A DNA stretch of 64,000 nt from Pseudalkalibacillus decolorationis (GTDB lineage: Bacteria; Bacillota; Bacilli; Bacillales; Fictibacillaceae): positions 1 to 64,000 of the forward strand of contig NZ_JANHJQ010000023.1 in NCBI RefSeq assembly GCF_024609785.1. Direction: 5' to 3'. Position 1 is the stretch's first letter. Each line of letters starts with the position of its first letter. Below are positions 16,340-26,010 of this stretch, piece by piece. The translations under genes were made by a program, and so were the position numbers. The notes beneath the pieces were generated by a model, which made no database searches, had not been told where the DNA came from, and worked only from the letters and a program-made list of their open reading frames with translations.

Positions 16340-17821
16340 TTAGTCTAGATTTACCCATACACTTTTCACTTCAGTATAACTTTCTAAAGCATAGGCACTT
16401 AAATCTCTGCCAAATCCCGACTGTTTATATCCCCCAAATGGAGAAGCTGGGTCGAGTGCATCATAACAATTAATCCATACACTTCCTGATTTTAATTGAT
16501 TAGCAACTTTGTGTGCCGTTTTCACATTCTCTGTCCAGATACCTGCACCTAATCCATATGGCGAGTTATTCGACCGTTCAATTACTTCTTCTACCGTATT
16601 GTAAGGCATAACTACAACCACTGGACCGAAGATTTCTTCTTTTGCAATCGTCATATGCTCTTTGACATCGACAAATATGGTTGGCTCAATAAAGAAACCT
16701 GTATCCAATTTTCCACCACCAGTTACTACCTTTGCTCCTTCTTTTTTACCAATATTAATATATTCAAACACGCGATCTTGCTGTCTTTTAGACACAAGCG
16801 GACCCATTCCGGTCTGTTCATCCAATCCATTTCCAAGCTTAAGGTTTCGAGCAAGAGAAACCATTCCATTAACCACATCATTAAATTGGTCTTTATGAAC
16901 GTAAACTCTTGAACCGGCACTGCAAACTTCCCCTTGATTAAACATGATGCCGTTAAACACGCCAGGAATCGCTTTTGATAGGTCCGCATCTGGGAGGACA
17001 ATATTAGGAGACTTTCCGCCGAGTTCAAGTGTCAAACGTTTCATTGTGTCAGCGGCTTTTTTCATTATTTGTTTCCCGATAGCCGTGGAACCGGTGAACG
17101 AAATTTTATCTACATCTGGATGTTCCACTATAGCATTACCAGCCGTTGCTCCATATCCAGGAACAATGTTAACGACACCAGGTGGAAAACCTGCTTTTTC
17201 AACAAGTTCTGCAAAATATAAAGCGGATAACGGAGTCTGTTCAGCTGGCTTTAAAACAACAGTACAGCCGGCAGCTAACGCGGGAGCAACTTTCCATGAA
17301 ACCATATTGATTGGGAAGTTCCAAGGGATTATTTGTCCAACTACTCCAACTGGTTCATGACGTGTATAATTTAAGAAAGGCCCTGAAACAGGAATGGTTT
17401 GTCCCATATTCTTCGTTGCCCAGCCTGCAAAATAACGAAACTGTTCGATTGTACCAGGTAAATCAACGGCTCGTGCTTCATTTATGGGCTTCCCATTGTC
17501 TAAAGAATCTAACTGAGCCAGCGCTTCTTGATGTTCTTCTATGAGATCAGCTAGTTTATAAATTAATCTTGCTCTTTCTGCAGCGCTCATTTTTGACCAT
17601 GGTCCATCTTCAAAAGCTTTTTTTGCCGCCTTTACTGCCAGATTAATATCTATTTCTTCTGCTTCATAGACGCTGGCTAATACATCGCCTGTAGCTGGAT
17701 TGTAAGTATCTAACGTTTTAGATGAAAAGGATTCTACAAATTCTCCATTTATATACAGTTTTTTGGTTCCCTTTAAAAACTCACTAACCTTACTGTTTAA
17801 TTCAAGCAATTGGCTCGCCAA
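16340..17821 (-). CDS. NAD(P)-dependent aldehyde dehydrogenase
   Basis: The 493-aa protein is a complete class-1/2-type aldehyde dehydrogenase. It has the cofactor motif GQIIPWNFP, the Asn in that loop, GSTAIGK, the general base Glu in LTLELGGKSPN (about 266) and the catalytic Cys in FNQGEVCSAGSR (about 300). It oxidises aldehydes to acids; closest in look to DhaS/betaine- or phenylacetaldehyde-type enzymes. The start is TTG 17821, 7 nt after GGAGG. It follows the aminotransferase gene, suggesting amine to aldehyde to acid. The last residues (SVWVNLD) look normal, although a truncated ald gene is fused right behind the stop. Confidence 0.9.
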   Translation of the reverse strand: MASQLLELNSKVSEFLKGTKKLYINGEFVESFSSKTLDTYNPATGDVLASVYEAEEIDINLAVKAAKKAFEDGPWSKMSAAERARLIYKLADLIEEHQEALAQLDSLDNGKPINEARAVDLPGTIEQFRYFAGWATKNMGQTIPVSGPFLNYTRHEPVGVVGQIIPWNFPINMVSWKVAPALAAGCTVVLKPAEQTPLSALYFAELVEKAGFPPGVVNIVPGYGATAGNAIVEHPDVDKISFTGSTAIGKQIMKKAADTMKRLTLELGGKSPNIVLPDADLSKAIPGVFNGIMFNQGEVCSAGSRVYVHKDQFNDVVNGMVSLARNLKLGNGLDEQTGMGPLVSKRQQDRVFEYINIGKKEGAKVVTGGGKLDTGFFIEPTIFVDVKEHMTIAKEEIFGPVVVVMPYNTVEEVIERSNNSPYGLGAGIWTENVKTAHKVANQLKSGSVWINCYDALDPASPFGGYKQSGFGRDLSAYALESYTEVKSVWVNLD

Positions 17822-17847
17822 TAAAATCCCTCCAAGTCTAAAAATAA

Positions 17848-17890
17848 CATGTCAGAGATCTAGCTAAAATCCAAAAAGTTCTCTGACATG
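17848..17890 (-). terminator. terminator or attenuator between aminotransferase and aldehyde dehydrogenase
   Basis: Perfect 10-nt arms CATGTCAGAG and CTCTGACATG, then TTATTTTTAG on the minus strand. The loop is long (23 nt). It ends only about 27 bp before the aldehyde dehydrogenase start, so partial read-through may set the ratio of the two enzymes. Confidence 0.6.
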
Positions 17891-17905
17891 CTGATATTCA
17901 TGTAC

Positions 17906-19285
17906 TTACTTTACTGTTTTTTCAAATGCAGTAACTGCATCATCAATAATATTGATCATTTCTTGAATTTCTTCTTTATTGATGATAAGCGGTGGAGCAA
18001 TGGCAACAATATCTTTACCTTTTTCAAAATCAGCTGCTCTTAAAATTAATTTGCTCTTGAAGCACTGATCTACAACAAACGAAGCTGGTTTGACTGACTC
18101 AGCGAATGGTAAATCTGCATCACGGTCTTGCTGAAGTTCAAATCCGGCGAGCAAGCCCACTGCTCTGGTTTTTGTGAAATAACGGTGTTTATCTGTTAAA
18201 TAGTCAAAGCCTTTTTTCAACTCTTTTTCCATGTTGTTAACGTTATTTAGAATTTTGTCGCGTTCGAGAATTTCAATCGTCTTTAATCCAACGGCACAAG
18301 CGGTAGGATGTCCGCTATATGTAAATCCATGACCTAAAATCTGATCATATTGAACGATTGCATCTCTGATTTCTTTATTAATTAGAACTCCGCCCAGTTG
18401 AGCATAACCACTTGTAATTCCTTTTGCTACACACATGATATCTGGTACAATATCCCAGTTATCTACACCGAACATTTTTCCAGTACGTCCAAATCCGCAA
18501 ATGACTTCATCAGAAATCATTAGGATATCATTTTCTTCACAGAGAGCTTTTACGGCTTTTAAATAACCGTCTGGTGAGACATGAATTCCTCCTGCACCTT
18601 GGATTGGTTCAAGGATGACGGCAGCGATAGTTTCTGCTCCCTCTTTCTCGATAACGTCACGAATACATCCTTCATAGTTCGGATCATTCTTATCGCCCAA
18701 CTCACAATTTGTTAAATGGGACTTTGCTCTTACCATGTCTGCATCCCTTGAGCCTGCAAAGCTATGGAAAGCATCGATACCTGTAGCTGTTCCGGCTGAA
18801 ACCGTTGCACCATGGTAGCTACGGCTAATCGAAACAATTTTTTTCTTTGTTGGACGATCCTTTAACTTCCAATAGAAACGTGCCAATTTAAATGCTGTAT
18901 CATTTGATTCTGAGCCCCCAGATGTAAAGAAAACTGCACTTAAATCTCCAGGCGCGACGGAAACTACTTTTTCTGCTAAGCGCACAGCTTTTTCATTGGA
19001 GTATCCATAAAATGAGGAGCTGTAAGCAAGGGTAGACATTTGGTCATAAGCAGCCTGTGCAAGTTCCTTGTTTCCGTGTCCTAAGTTGACGTTCCAAAGC
19101 ATGGAAGCGCCATCAATATACGTATCACCCTTAATGTCTGTTACACGGATCCCTTTTCCTCCATGAAAAATAATTTTTGGACCGTTTTCGATGAATTCTT
19201 TAGGTACAGTTGTTGGATGCAAGTAATGCGATTTGTCTGCTTCAATTAAACGTTCAATCTTTGATAATGTTTGAGAGAAAACCAT
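17906..19285 (-). CDS. class III PLP-dependent aminotransferase (omega-amino acid/amine:pyruvate type)
   Basis: The 459-aa protein shows the class III pattern: an N-terminal WNVNLGHGNKEL, FFTSGGSESNDTAFKLAR for phosphate binding, SYHGAT, the Asp in ISDEVICGFGRTG and the PLP Lys in AKGITSGY, then TYSGHPTACAVGL. Such enzymes move an amino group from amines or omega-amino acids to pyruvate or 2-oxoglutarate. ATG 19285 is used because AGGAGG is 8 nt upstream; a GTG at 19291 is too near that site. A promoter with the regulon operator lies 70 bp upstream. With the next gene it would convert an amine to an acid through an aldehyde. Confidence 0.9.
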   Translation of the reverse strand: MVFSQTLSKIERLIEADKSHYLHPTTVPKEFIENGPKIIFHGGKGIRVTDIKGDTYIDGASMLWNVNLGHGNKELAQAAYDQMSTLAYSSSFYGYSNEKAVRLAEKVVSVAPGDLSAVFFTSGGSESNDTAFKLARFYWKLKDRPTKKKIVSISRSYHGATVSAGTATGIDAFHSFAGSRDADMVRAKSHLTNCELGDKNDPNYEGCIRDVIEKEGAETIAAVILEPIQGAGGIHVSPDGYLKAVKALCEENDILMISDEVICGFGRTGKMFGVDNWDIVPDIMCVAKGITSGYAQLGGVLINKEIRDAIVQYDQILGHGFTYSGHPTACAVGLKTIEILERDKILNNVNNMEKELKKGFDYLTDKHRYFTKTRAVGLLAGFELQQDRDADLPFAESVKPASFVVDQCFKSKLILRAADFEKGKDIVAIAPPLIINKEEIQEMINIIDDAVTAFEKTVK

Positions 19286-19354
19286 GATCACATACCTCCT
19301 AATTTAATAAATTGTAACAAGACGAACTGTTTCTGCTTTTTAAACTAATGTATT

Positions 19355-19421
19355 ATATATAAGGAACACTTAAAGAAATATTCCTTATATATAAGGTACA
19401 AAATATTTTGACTTTTGTCAA
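19355..19421 (-). promoter_or_regulatory. sigma-A promoter plus regulon operator, aminotransferase
   Basis: On the minus strand TTGACA (19416-19421), 17 nt, then TACCTT (19393-19398), then 3 nt and an inverted repeat ATATATAAGGAA / TTCCTTATATAT (19355-19392). The same order and spacing occurs at 24325-24383 and 31191-31254. The operator covers the transcription start, as for a repressor. Confidence 0.72.
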
Positions 19422-19501
19422 TAATATAATACTTGTTTTTTTGTTTCTGTTAATAAAAAGTCATTCGTCTTTTCATTACTCGCCTAAGACCATTACATAT
19501 T

Positions 19502-20887
19502 TCAGGTAAGTGAGTGTTCAGAGTTACTTTCTGCTTTAATAATCTTTAAGTACATAGACTTTTTCATCGGATAGTAATAAAGCAACAACGGAACTGTCAA
19601 TCCCACGACCCAGGCTATATCCACCCCATTTAAAGCTTGGGCAATCGGGCCAATGTATAATTCAGAATTAATAAATGGAATTTCGACAAGGACAGAAACA
19701 GTGTAGGCAAAAATAGCGATCCAATTATATTTTCCGTATTCTCCATTTAAATCAAAGAGTGCCTTTATATCATATTTTCCATGGCGAAGAAGATAATAAT
19801 CTATTAAATTAATCGTAGTCCATGGGAACATCAGGTACGAGAGAAATAGAATAAAGATCGTAAAGTTGTGTAAAAATTCACCATTCCCCCAAATTGCTAA
19901 AATTGTTCCAATGGTTAAACTAGCAAACAGCAGTAAGAATCGGTTTTTGAATGATCCCTTTATATGGATAAAAGTATCCAATATCGTAGTAATAGACATA
20001 AACGCACCATAAAGGTTAAAGACATTTGTTGCTAATATACCTAGAATAATTATGACATATATAAGAATGGAATATTGAGCACTAACTAATTGTGCGATAT
20101 TGAGACTCGCATTATCCAAAAAATTAGGTATTCCAACTGCTAATACACAACCTAATATCATCATCCACACAGTGCTGAGTACAGTTCCAGCATACGTGTA
20201 AAAAAAGGTTTTAGTAGATGAAGTTTCTTTTGGGAGATACCGAGAATAATCTGCAACATATGGTGCATACACCAATTGCCATGCCGCAAAAATGCTTACA
20301 CTTAATAAAAAGACAGGGAGGTCAACTGGACTCGGGGACCAACTATCGACAGGCAGAGGGAGCCTAAATGCAATGACGGATACAAATAGGTACACAACGG
20401 CAAACAAGATTGACAAATACTTTTCTAAACTGTGAATCAAATCATATCCAATAAGGGCAATGACGAATGATCCAATGCTTATTAAGAGAATTCCCCAGTT
20501 CATTGGAAGGGAAAATGCACCAACTGCAGCTTGAGCACCTAAGACTGCATTACTGGCAAAGAAGCCGACATACATAAAAATGACGATAATAATAGGAATG
20601 ATCGCACCAATTGTACCAAATTGTGCGCGGCTCTGAATCATCTGAGGTATACCTAGCACAGGCCCTTGTGCGGAATGGGAAGCCATGAAAATTGCACCGA
20701 CCAGGTTTCCTAAAAGAATGGCTGCAACACTCCAAAATAGATTTAGACCGAACACAACGGCAAGAGCACCAGTCACAACCGTAAGAATTTGCATATTAGC
20801 ACCGAACCAAATTGTAAACAAGCTACGAGCATTGCCATGTCTTTCATTCTCTGGAATATGTTCTATAAAATGTTTTTCAACCTTCAT
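19502..20887 (-). CDS. NCS1-family permease (cytosine/purine/allantoin/hydantoin type)
   Basis: The 461-aa protein has 12 predicted membrane segments and NCS1 features: the NARSLFTIWFGANMQI opening, GNLVGAIFMASHSAQGPVLGIPQMIQSRAQFG in helix 2 and loop, and YVADYSRYLPK near the middle. The family imports nucleobases, hydantoins, allantoin, thiamine or vitamin B6. ATG 20887 follows GGGGAG; an upstream in-frame ATG does not have a ribosome site. It is downstream of the YtcJ-like amidohydrolase and amino-acid permease on the same strand. It suggests the pathway substrate, or one of them, is a small N-heterocycle. Confidence 0.88.
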   Translation of the reverse strand: MKVEKHFIEHIPENERHGNARSLFTIWFGANMQILTVVTGALAVVFGLNLFWSVAAILLGNLVGAIFMASHSAQGPVLGIPQMIQSRAQFGTIGAIIPIIIVIFMYVGFFASNAVLGAQAAVGAFSLPMNWGILLISIGSFVIALIGYDLIHSLEKYLSILFAVVYLFVSVIAFRLPLPVDSWSPSPVDLPVFLLSVSIFAAWQLVYAPYVADYSRYLPKETSSTKTFFYTYAGTVLSTVWMMILGCVLAVGIPNFLDNASLNIAQLVSAQYSILIYVIIILGILATNVFNLYGAFMSITTILDTFIHIKGSFKNRFLLLFASLTIGTILAIWGNGEFLHNFTIFILFLSYLMFPWTTINLIDYYLLRHGKYDIKALFDLNGEYGKYNWIAIFAYTVSVLVEIPFINSELYIGPIAQALNGVDIAWVVGLTVPLLLYYYPMKKSMYLKIIKAESNSEHSLT

Positions 20888-21030
20888 AGGTTCTCCCCTT
20901 TTCATATATGATTGCTGAAAATTGCAAAATTTCAGTACACCTTATGTCGTACAAAACCTACTACTTAGTGCATGTACAAAAGCTAATCCATGTAAAGATG
21001 TGGACCTCTTTTTATAAATCAGCTGAGCAT

Positions 21031-22677
21031 TCAGACCGGTATTCTTTTTCCAGAGACATTTTGTTCATGAACAACCTCTCCATCAACAATGGTTAATTTT
21101 ACTTTTGTATTTAAAATCTCTTCAGCATTTATCTTAAATAAATTGTTATTAAGTACAACGATATCTGCTAGCTTGCCAACCTCAAGCGTTCCTAATTCAT
21201 CCTCCCTAAAATTCCCGTAAGCACCGCCAAGTGTGTACGCACGTAAAGCTTCTGCGAGAGAAATTTTTTCTTCTGGAAACCATCCACCCTCAGGTTCACC
21301 ATCACTATGAACTCTAGTAACCGCTCGGTACAAACCGTACATTGGATTTAAACTCACCACTGGAAAATCACTTCCAAACGCTATGGTTGCACCGCGATTC
21401 ATCAGTGTTTTAATCGGCCAATAGGGGGCTCTTTCTGGTCCTAATCGGGAAGGATACGTGTTTTCTGCAAATGTTTTAAATAAGGCAATATGTTCCGGTT
21501 GCATTGAGGGAAGAACTCCAAGCTTAGAAAACCTATCCAAATCATTTGGAGTAACCGTTTCGACATGCTCAATTGTATGTCTTGAATTTCTTGTTCCATT
21601 TGAGTACTGTGCCGCTTCATAACAATCTAACCCCAAACGTATAGCTCCGTCCCCACAAGCATGGAGCCTAATCCTAAATCCTTCTTTATCTGCTTCTGTC
21701 ACCCACCTTTTTACAACCTCTGGAGGTATTAAAGTATCTCCATTTGTTGTAGGATCATCATAGTACGGATCAACAAAATAAGCTGTGTATGTTGCAGGAA
21801 TTCCATCTAAAAATTGTTTCAAACCAGAGAATCTTATCTTCCCAGAGTTATATTTCTCACGTAGTTTTTTAACATTATCCAATTTGCCATTTAATGCAGA
21901 AATGATGTCTATCCTTACAGATAACTTCCCATCATTCTCAAATTTTTCGTAAGTATCCAAATATCCCATATCGTATCCCGGAAGATATAATATATCACTG
22001 ACAGAGGTTACTCCATATTTGGCTGCTTTTTCTAAGAAACCTTGGAAAATATTTGTACGTTTTTCCAAGGGAATATTAAAAGCGGTTTTTGCTAATCCGA
22101 CTGCTGTTTCATCTAGTACTCCAGTTGGTTCTCCATTTTCATCCTTTATTATTTTTCCAAAAGGCGGATCTTGCGTATCGCGATTTATTCCTAATACTTC
22201 AAGCGCCTTACTGTTTAACCAAGCCGCATGTAAATCCGAATTTAGTAAGCAAACAGGTTGATCTGGGAATACTCTATCCAACGAAGAACGATGCGGCAAC
22301 TCTGAACTTAGCCAAAACACATGATACCAACTAAACCCTAAAATCCATTGACTTTTATCATTTTCCTCAACAAAATTTTTGAGAATTTCTACTGCTTCGT
22401 GTTCCGAGGTAGCATAGCTTAAATCGGCATAATGTTGAAACAGACTCCCCATTGATAGATGAATGTGAAAATCATTAAAACCTGCCATAATGAGTTCATC
22501 CTCAAAATCATATCTTTTTGTTTCAATACCAATAAATTGTTCGATCTCTTTTTCTGAGCCAATTGCAACAATTCTATTCCCTTTAATGGCAATCGTTGCT
22601 TTTTTTGGCTCTTCCTCTATTCCAGTGAATACTGAGTTACTTGAAAGTACAATATCTGCTCGTATTGAAGGCATCAT
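21031..22677 (-). CDS. YtcJ-like metal-dependent amidohydrolase
   Basis: The 548-aa protein belongs to the YtcJ/LAF3-type amidohydrolases. The N-terminus holds the beta-sandwich start (ADIVLSSNSVFTG) and the metal motif AGFNDFHIHLSMG (HxH). Then come IRLHACGDGAIRLGLD, HTIEHVE, FGSDFPVV with the conserved Asp, and a C-terminal sandwich (LADIVVLNNNLF). Members cleave C-N bonds, often in N-formyl, amide or cyclic amides. Start ATG 22677 or the next ATG (22674), after AGGGAG. Located between the amino-acid permease and NCS1 permease, it may open or trim the nitrogen ring. The substrate is unknown. Confidence 0.85.
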   Translation of the reverse strand: MMPSIRADIVLSSNSVFTGIEEEPKKATIAIKGNRIVAIGSEKEIEQFIGIETKRYDFEDELIMAGFNDFHIHLSMGSLFQHYADLSYATSEHEAVEILKNFVEENDKSQWILGFSWYHVFWLSSELPHRSSLDRVFPDQPVCLLNSDLHAAWLNSKALEVLGINRDTQDPPFGKIIKDENGEPTGVLDETAVGLAKTAFNIPLEKRTNIFQGFLEKAAKYGVTSVSDILYLPGYDMGYLDTYEKFENDGKLSVRIDIISALNGKLDNVKKLREKYNSGKIRFSGLKQFLDGIPATYTAYFVDPYYDDPTTNGDTLIPPEVVKRWVTEADKEGFRIRLHACGDGAIRLGLDCYEAAQYSNGTRNSRHTIEHVETVTPNDLDRFSKLGVLPSMQPEHIALFKTFAENTYPSRLGPERAPYWPIKTLMNRGATIAFGSDFPVVSLNPMYGLYRAVTRVHSDGEPEGGWFPEEKISLAEALRAYTLGGAYGNFREDELGTLEVGKLADIVVLNNNLFKINAEEILNTKVKLTIVDGEVVHEQNVSGKRIPV

Positions 22678-22755
22678 AAGCTCCCTTTCTAGATTTTCAT
22701 ATAATTAAAGCTAAACTTGCTTATTCTTGAAAATAACGATTGAAAGGTAAATAGT

Positions 22756-24159
22756 TTAACTGCTTATTTTTTCCTTTGTTTGAGGGGATTCATTGTCTGT
22801 TTGATCAAGAAGATCTTCTATCGGAGTAGTTTCAAATAATTTCTTTTTCATAATAAACTTTACCCAACATACAGAATAAACGATTGTTAATCCTAAAAAT
22901 ATAAAGGTGAATTTGTATATTTCAGCTTTAATTATCGGATCCGGATAGATGTTGAACATGATGTAAAGCATTCCTAAAATACCTATTATTTGAAATGTAT
23001 ATCCAAAAGGCGATTTGAACCCCCTTTTCGCATTTGGGTATTTTATTCGTAAAATAATAACATTTAAGTGAGCTACAATATAAGCAATCATCCAGCATAT
23101 ACAACCAGCTAAAATAAAGGTTGTTAAGGAGGAGCTGTTTGTAATCCCCATTAGTAAGAAAGCAACGAAGAGAACACACAAGAATAGGATTGCTGCCCAA
23201 GGAGTTCCCCAACGGTTAAGTTTGCCAAACACCTTGGGCATTTGTCCTTCCAGAGCCATTGCATAAAGCATCCGTGCTATTGAACTGATTAAGGTATTTA
23301 AAGTACTTGAAGTTGCAAGGATGGTAACGATCCCCATCCAAATCAGCCCTTTTTCACCTAAAATCGCTTTTGCTGCATCTACATGAGGTGAGGCTGATCC
23401 CGCTAAACGATCTAATGGTGCATGCTTGATAGAAGCATACCCAAAAACCATATCTGCAATAAAAATGATAACCAAACCTAAAATCATTGATAACGGAATG
23501 TAGACTTTTGGCTTTTTAATTTCTTCTGCCAAAGGGGTTACAAATTCGACTCCGACAAAAAGCCAAAAAGCAAGCGCCGTCAAACTTAGTACACCCCAGC
23601 CCATAGGGTTAAATTCTATTGGATTTGATACTGCTTCTCCTCCACCGACCCCTGATAGTCCGATAATTCCAAGAACCACTGTAGAGGCAATCAAAAGGGT
23701 AGTTAATACCATTTGCGTCCAGCTAAATATTTGTATCCCAAACAAGTTTAAAAAACCAAGAAGAGTCACGACAATTATGGCTATGACAATGGGGTTAACC
23801 CCGACAGAAAATACTTCATTGAATACAATTCCCGATATGGCGGCTTCTGCGCTACCCGCAAAAATAGTAACGAGCACATAGCCAGTGATAACCGCCACCA
23901 TCCCGACAAATGGTCCCATTGCAGGAAGTGTATAGTGATTTAACCCCCCAGCCCGAGGAACCATTCCTGACAGTTCGGCAAAAGAAAACGCAACACAAAA
24001 ATTTAGAAATAGTGCAAAAACCATAGCAATAACAAACCCTTTACCACCAATACCAAATCCTTGCCCCAAAGACACCATAGCACTTGAACTTACTACAATA
24101 CCGACAGCCGTTGCAACTGCTCCCCATAGCCCTATAGATCTTATTAACTGTTTAGCCAA
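22756..24159 (-). CDS. APC-superfamily amino acid/amine permease
   Basis: The 467-aa protein has 12 membrane segments and begins TTG 24159 after GGGAGG. The N-terminal GLWGAVATAVGIVVSSSAMVSLGQG and the GMVPRAGGLNHYTLPAMGPFVG stretch are typical of APC transporters. Such permeases carry amino acids, amines or polyamines. It has a promoter with the regulon operator at 24325-24383 and a near-perfect cre site in its leader, so it is under both specific and carbon-catabolite control. A histamine-like or amino-acid-like substrate is possible but not shown. Confidence 0.88.
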   Translation of the reverse strand: MAKQLIRSIGLWGAVATAVGIVVSSSAMVSLGQGFGIGGKGFVIAMVFALFLNFCVAFSFAELSGMVPRAGGLNHYTLPAMGPFVGMVAVITGYVLVTIFAGSAEAAISGIVFNEVFSVGVNPIVIAIIVVTLLGFLNLFGIQIFSWTQMVLTTLLIASTVVLGIIGLSGVGGGEAVSNPIEFNPMGWGVLSLTALAFWLFVGVEFVTPLAEEIKKPKVYIPLSMILGLVIIFIADMVFGYASIKHAPLDRLAGSASPHVDAAKAILGEKGLIWMGIVTILATSSTLNTLISSIARMLYAMALEGQMPKVFGKLNRWGTPWAAILFLCVLFVAFLLMGITNSSSLTTFILAGCICWMIAYIVAHLNVIILRIKYPNAKRGFKSPFGYTFQIIGILGMLYIMFNIYPDPIIKAEIYKFTFIFLGLTIVYSVCWVKFIMKKKLFETTPIEDLLDQTDNESPQTKEKISS

Positions 24160-24197
24160 TGTTTAAATCCTCCCTTTTTAAAAATCTTATCAATCCA

Positions 24198-24213
24198 TTG
24201 AAAACGCTTTCAA
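24198..24213. promoter_or_regulatory. CcpA cre site in the permease leader
   Basis: TTGAAAACGCTTTCAA has a perfect dyad in 14 of its 16 positions and fits the cre consensus TGAAANCGNTTTCA-type closely. It lies about 130 bp downstream of the promoter and 38 bp before the start codon, so CcpA binding would act as a roadblock. Confidence 0.75.
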
Positions 24214-24324
24214 TTTAAATTGTCTATCAGTATAAAACACCTCTTATATTTCGTGAATCTTATTAGTCATCCTCCTCTCCGATGAACCTTCTTTATACAC
24301 TTTCCCACTGTTCTAATTTCTATC

Positions 24325-24383
24325 GGTAAATATCCTTAAGTATTCCTTAAATGAAATATACAAATAATCCTTTAGGATGTCAA
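24325..24383 (-). promoter_or_regulatory. sigma-A promoter plus regulon operator, permease
   Basis: Minus strand: TTGACA (24378-24383), 17 nt, TATATT (24355-24360), 3 nt, then TTTAAGGAATACTTAAGGATATTTA (24325-24351). The near half-site TTTAAGGAAYAC is the same as at 31191-31254; the far half is weaker. Confidence 0.75.
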
Positions 24384-24413
24384 TTATATTTTTGAATATT
24401 TAGAAACTTAAAA

Positions 24414-25844
24414 TTACTCTCTATCTAAAAGAGTAGCGCCAGCTATCCCCGGCTGGGTCATCACATATGGATTTAAAATAAGATCTAATTCTTCTTCTCT
24501 TAAAACATCATACTTTATGCATAATTTACGAACAGATTTTCCACTTATATATGCTTCTCTTGCAATTCGGGCAACAATATCGTAGCCGAGGTGAGGATTT
24601 ACTGCTGTGATAATTCCTACGCTCCTTTCTACATATTCTTTTAGGAGCGCTTCATTTGCTTCAATACCTGCCAAACAATACTCAGTAAAGGAGCGGAATC
24701 CGTTATTCATCATACTGATGGATTGAAGCAGGTTAAAGACTAATACGGGCTCCATTACATTCAATTCAAATTGGCCCGTTTCAGAAGCAAGACAGATTGT
24801 ATGGTCGTTTCCAATTACCTGGAATGCAATTTGATTGATAAGCTCTGCCATGACAGGATTTACTTTTCCAGGCATGATAGATGAACCTGGCTGACGAGCA
24901 GGGAGAGTAATCTCGGCTAACCCGGTACGTGGACCTGACGCCATTAATCGCAGGTCATTGGCAATTTTCGACATATTGATCATACAAACTTTTAATACAG
25001 CTGAAACTTCGACATACGCGTCCGTGTTCTGCGTCGCATCGACAAGGTGTTCTGCATTTACCAATGGTAATCCACTAAGTTCTGCTAGGTATTTTACTAC
25101 TCCCTTAATATAATGTGGGTCTGCGTTTAATCCTGTCCCCACGGCAGTTGCACCCATATTGACTTCATATAAATGCTTGCGCGATTGCTGTATACGTTTT
25201 ATATCCCGTTCAAGGACCCTGCTGTACGCTTCAAATTCTTGTCCCAGTCGAATCGGTACGGCATCTTGGAGATGGGTACGCCCCATTTTGATAACGTGTT
25301 CAAACTGCCCCGCTTTTGTTTTGAATACCTTGTGCATATCATTCATCGTCTCAAGTAACTTTGCCATTAACTTCAATGCTGAAATATGGATGGCCGTTGG
25401 GAATACATCGTTGGTGGATTGTGACATATTCACATGATTATTTGGACTTAAATGATTATAAGAGCCCTTTTCATAGCCAAGTAATTCAAGAGCACGATTA
25501 GCAATTACTTCATTTGCATTCATATTCATCGACGTCCCTGCTCCACCTTGGATTGGATCAACAATGAACTGATCATTCCATCTACCTTCAATCATTTCGT
25601 CCGCTGCTTGACAGATAGCATTACCAATTCCATTGTACAAGCGTTTCGTATCCATATTGGCTAAAGCAGCTGCTTTTTTCACCATAGCTAATGCTTGAAT
25701 TAAGTCTTCATGGATACGATATCCTGTAATAGGAAAGTTCTCGACAGCACGTAATGTTTGAATACCATAATAGGCGTCAGACGGTACTTCTTTTTCTCCT
25801 AAGAAATCTTTTTCGATTCGTAATTTATCCTTTATCAAGTTCAT
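24414..25844 (-). CDS. aspA: aspartate ammonia-lyase
   Basis: The 476-aa protein is a full-length aspartase, converting L-aspartate to fumarate and ammonia. It has the superfamily signature GSSIMPGKVNPV, the TSMNMNANEVIANRA and GRTHLQDAVP segments, and the C-terminal aspartase-type ending. ATG 25844 was preferred (AAGGTG just upstream) to an in-frame ATG at 25871 without a ribosome site. It is set between the M20 hydrolase and the permease, apart from any asparaginase gene. This is a strong hint that the pathway ends in aspartate. Confidence 0.92.
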   Translation of the reverse strand: MNLIKDKLRIEKDFLGEKEVPSDAYYGIQTLRAVENFPITGYRIHEDLIQALAMVKKAAALANMDTKRLYNGIGNAICQAADEMIEGRWNDQFIVDPIQGGAGTSMNMNANEVIANRALELLGYEKGSYNHLSPNNHVNMSQSTNDVFPTAIHISALKLMAKLLETMNDMHKVFKTKAGQFEHVIKMGRTHLQDAVPIRLGQEFEAYSRVLERDIKRIQQSRKHLYEVNMGATAVGTGLNADPHYIKGVVKYLAELSGLPLVNAEHLVDATQNTDAYVEVSAVLKVCMINMSKIANDLRLMASGPRTGLAEITLPARQPGSSIMPGKVNPVMAELINQIAFQVIGNDHTICLASETGQFELNVMEPVLVFNLLQSISMMNNGFRSFTEYCLAGIEANEALLKEYVERSVGIITAVNPHLGYDIVARIAREAYISGKSVRKLCIKYDVLREEELDLILNPYVMTQPGIAGATLLDRE

Positions 25845-26010
25845 TTCACCTTCTTTATTAAAAACAGGCATCTATTTACGAAAACCAAGCTAAGATAGGA
25901 AATGTGGCGTACAAGATTCTAACATTTTCACCGTAGGGACTATGGGCAGAGCCTGCTAAATAACTGGAGGTTACGTGGTGTTCGCAGGAATTCCCCACTT
26001 CAAGCTTTTG

